From Selaginella moellendorffii (taxonomy: Eukaryota; Streptophyta; Lycopodiopsida; Selaginellales; Selaginellaceae): a stretch of 64,000 nucleotides of DNA. A program made the translations under genes and the position numbers. The stretch lies in NCBI RefSeq assembly GCF_000143415.4, contig NW_003314280.1, positions 653,262 through 717,261 on the forward strand, read 5' to 3'. The notes beneath the pieces are model-generated. The model was not told the DNA's origin. It worked only from the letters and a program-made list of their open reading frames with translations, and made no database searches. Shown piece by piece: positions 61,847-64,000 of this stretch (position 1 is the stretch's first letter; each line of letters starts with the position of its first letter).

Positions 61847-62779
61847 ATGGCCGATCCGCAATCTCCTCCTTTGACTCTAGAGCAGCAGTTGGTTCAATTG
61901 CTTGATGCTATGCGCCTGCAATTGAACAACCAAACTCAGTTGATGGCGGCGTTCACGGCACATGGTACAACTCCTCCTGCTTTTGGTGCCAATCCTCGCG
62001 TTCGGCCGGAGTTCTTTCGTGGGAATCCTGGGGATGCTGTGTACCATTGGTTCGATCACTTCACGGTGATTGCCACATATCATTCTTGGGATGATGCTCG
62101 GCGTTTGCGTGAGTTCCCCACATGTCTTCAAGGGACGGCATTGTAGTGGTACAATGGATTGAGCGCAGCTACTCGTGGCGATTGGAGTGTTCTTCCGGAC
62201 GTCTTCAAACGCGCCTTCGGACACACCGACGATTGTGATGATGCCTTCCAACAATTGCATCGTCTTCGCCAAGGGCCATCTGAGTCGGTGATGCAATTTG
62301 GCGTTCGTTTCCGAAGTCTTTTGCTTCGTGCGGAGCCAAATATGTCGGAGCGGATCAAGCTAGGAATGCTGTGGCCAGCACTTCGTCAAGATTTTGTCGG
62401 ACTTGTGCATGCACTTGCTCCTGCCACTCTTGACGATGCTCTTCGCTTGGCACAACGTTATGAGACGTCGCCTCTTCCACTTCTTGCTACACGTCCTTCA
62501 GCTCCACTTCCTATGAGTGATGGTCCTGTTCCCATGGAGGTTGATGCTGCTGCTACTCGAGTCCAAGGACAAGGGCGAGGACGTGGTCGTGGCCGTGACA
62601 TTCGTTGCTGGGCGTGTGATGAAGTTGGTCATACTTATCGGCGTTGTCGGTGCTTTCCGGATTGGCGACCTCCATTTCCTGGGTGGAGACCTTGGCGTCA
62701 GCAACGTCCCGTTGGTGCTGCTGCGGTGGAAGGTTTGGATACCGAGGTGCATTCGGGAAACGAGGAGTCGCGCGAGTAA
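61847..62779 (+). pseudogene. Retrotransposon gag with an in-frame TAG
   Basis: One frame from ATG 61847 to TAA 62779 (310 sense codons) is interrupted once by TAG at 62144-62146, with clear gag similarity on both sides (RPEFFRGNPGDAVYHWFDHF before; FGVRFRSLLLRAEPN after). Near the end lies a CCHC zinc knuckle (CWACDEVGHTYRRC) next to an Arg/Gly run. The stop may be a disabling mutation (TGG/CAG to TAG) or a read-through site. One stop only and no frameshift points to a young copy. Confidence 0.82.
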
Positions 62780-64000
62780 TGGAGGGACCTTGCGCGAATA
62801 AGTTAGTGACCCCTCCATCTTTCTTTCGGGAGTATCATCAAGGGGTTCACTCGGCACCGGTTCATCCAGTGTTTACTTTCCAAGCTCGTTTTTATAACAA
62901 GAGGTCTCCTATTCTTCTCTCCGTGTTGGTTGATATAGGTTCGAGTTTATCTTCTATTGCTCGACCTGTTGCCACACGTTGTCGTCTACACTTGCGTCGT
63001 GTGGCGGATCCAGTTTTCATTCTTTATGGCAACGGCCGTACACATGCATGTGCACGAGATGAGGCGGACCTGGTTGTGCGTGTGGGCGATCTCGAGCTTG
63101 AGTTGCAGTCGTTGCGGGTGGTGCCGAGTCAAGCTTTTGACCTCATTCTTGGTATGGATTGGTTGCAGCACAATCATGCCAAGTGTGACTTTGAGGCTTT
63201 TCCCCCTTGTCTCATACTTCCTTATGTTTCATCCATTCCTCTCACTTCTGTACCTCTTCGTCCCTCTACTTCTACCTCTGCTTCCATTACTTTTGTTCCC
63301 CCATTATTTCCTCTTGTGTTTCCATCTTGTTCTGCTCTTCCCTTTTCCGATCCCTCCGATGATCTTTGTGTTGCAGCTGTTGATCAGCTCATGAAGGAGT
63401 ATTCTGATCTCTTTGAATTTGACCTATCGTCAGGGGCCAAGATTGCCAGACGTCATCCCATTCCAACCGGGGATGCTCGTCCAATCAAGGTTCCTATTCG
63501 TCGGCGGTCACCCAAGGAGATCAAGATTTTACGTGCAAACGTCAAGGAGATGTTGGAGAAGGGTGTTATTCGGAAGTCGCGGAGTCCTTGGGCATGTGAA
63601 CCTCATCTTGTGATGAAGCCTGATGGGAGTATTCGTTTCTGCATCGACTATCGTCCGTTAAATGAAGTGACGATCCCGGACGTGTACCCTCTTCCTCACA
63701 CTGCTGATCTCTTGGATCGTCTGGGGCGAAGTCGTTGGTTCACCAAGCTAGATCTTGCTTCTGGGTATTGGCAAGTACCGATGGCTGAAGACGATATTCC
63801 TAAAACTGTTTTTCGTACACCATTTGGTTTGTACGAGTTTTTGGTGATGCCGTTTGGTTTGAACAATGCTCCAGCAACTTTTCAGCGAATGATGGACGAG
63901 GTTCTTTGCGATATGCCAGAGGTGACGGCTGACTTCATTGATGATGTCTTGATCCACTCGGAGGGGACGTGGGAGGAGCATGTTCGTGATGTTTGTAAAG
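62779..64000 (+). CDS. Retrotransposon pol (protease and reverse transcriptase), partial
   Basis: Open from ATG 62779 to the window edge, in the -1 frame relative to gag. The ATG overlaps the gag stop as TAATG. The protease has VLVDIGSS (Asp of D-T/I-G) and FDLILGMDWL. A spacer rich in Pro/Ser follows, then RT: KGVIRKSRSPWACE, FCIDYRPLNEVTIPD, FTKLDLASGYWQV, PFGLNNAPATFQRMM and the catalytic FIDD. No stops or shifts were seen in over 400 codons, so this part may be functional. Confidence 0.88.
   Translation, partial: MEGPCANKLVTPPSFFREYHQGVHSAPVHPVFTFQARFYNKRSPILLSVLVDIGSSLSSIARPVATRCRLHLRRVADPVFILYGNGRTHACARDEADLVVRVGDLELELQSLRVVPSQAFDLILGMDWLQHNHAKCDFEAFPPCLILPYVSSIPLTSVPLRPSTSTSASITFVPPLFPLVFPSCSALPFSDPSDDLCVAAVDQLMKEYSDLFEFDLSSGAKIARRHPIPTGDARPIKVPIRRRSPKEIKILRANVKEMLEKGVIRKSRSPWACEPHLVMKPDGSIRFCIDYRPLNEVTIPDVYPLPHTADLLDRLGRSRWFTKLDLASGYWQVPMAEDDIPKTVFRTPFGLYEFLVMPFGLNNAPATFQRMMDEVLCDMPEVTADFIDDVLIHSEGTWEEHVRDVCK

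Larger units (their letters stand above)
61440..64000 (+). mobile_element. Ty3/gypsy LTR retrotransposon, 5' part
   Basis: The element starts with a putative 174-bp LTR right after an (AT)n run. A gag frame with a zinc knuckle follows, then pol with aspartic protease and reverse transcriptase. The RT motifs LDLASGYWQV, TPFGLYEFLVMPFGL and FIDDVLIHS are of the Ty3/gypsy type. RNase H, integrase and the 3' LTR lie beyond the window. The primer-binding region just after the LTR (TTGGTGGAGATGAGG) was not matched to a tRNA. Confidence 0.88.

Overview
The window reads as nuclear DNA of a land plant, most likely a lycophyte close to Selaginella. This is an inference. Its basis is plant-only families (WRKY, group D MAPK, DYW-type PPR, DUF1664, DEG5, CA1Pase-like), very short introns (mostly 45-75 nt), gene spacings often below 200 bp, and AT-rich gene-poor blocks between gene-dense islands. 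No database search was possible. Gene models below were built by joining GT-AG (twice GC-AG) exons that keep the reading frame and rebuild a known family.

Layout. 1-229: last exon of a bulb-type (GNA) lectin. 1.06-7.7 kb: secreted PQQ beta-propeller enzyme (+), DYW PPR editing factor (-), a small unknown protein (-) and a DUF1664 protein (-). 8.0-10.5 kb: membrane-anchored hevein-domain protein (+), complete peroxisomal uricase (-), a dead copy of DEG5 exon 1 and a PPR pseudogene. 10.5-14.46 kb: AT-rich gene desert. 14.46-17.1 kb: broken, partly inverted uricase fragments, the intact thylakoid-lumen protease DEG5 (+) and an L7/L12-like orphan (+). 18.4-20.3 kb: LRR-RLK with an atypical kinase. 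25.5-27.6 kb: WRKY IIc factor, with W-box clusters on both sides. 30-36.6 kb: three minus-strand genes (RLK/RLCK, tRNA pseudouridine synthase, TDY MAP kinase). 38.2-47.6 kb: four tightly packed plus-strand genes (PAS-Raf kinase, poly(A) polymerase, HhH-GPD glycosylase, YVH1/DUSP12 phosphatase). 47.7-56.5 kb: unknown membrane protein (-), GH20 hexosaminidase (-), GUCD1/guanylyl-cyclase-like protein (-), PP2C (+), SNAP25-type SNARE (-), CA1Pase-like phosphatase (-). 56.6-58.4 kb: PPR protein that ends abruptly. 58.4-61.4 kb: AT-rich, repeats and one orphan ORF. 61.44-64 kb: 5' part of a Ty3/gypsy LTR retrotransposon with a very short LTR, running off the window.

The most notable signal is a duplicated head-to-head pair uricase/DEG5. 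In the left copy uricase is intact and DEG5 exon 1 is broken; in the right copy DEG5 is intact and uricase is broken. The two ATGs lie 28 bp apart in the left copy, so each surviving gene probably keeps its promoter inside the dead partner's first exon. No new defence or mobile system was recognised. Other points worth checking are the membrane-anchored hevein protein, the L12-domain orphan, the MAPK/Raf head-to-head pair and the TAATG gag-pol junction.
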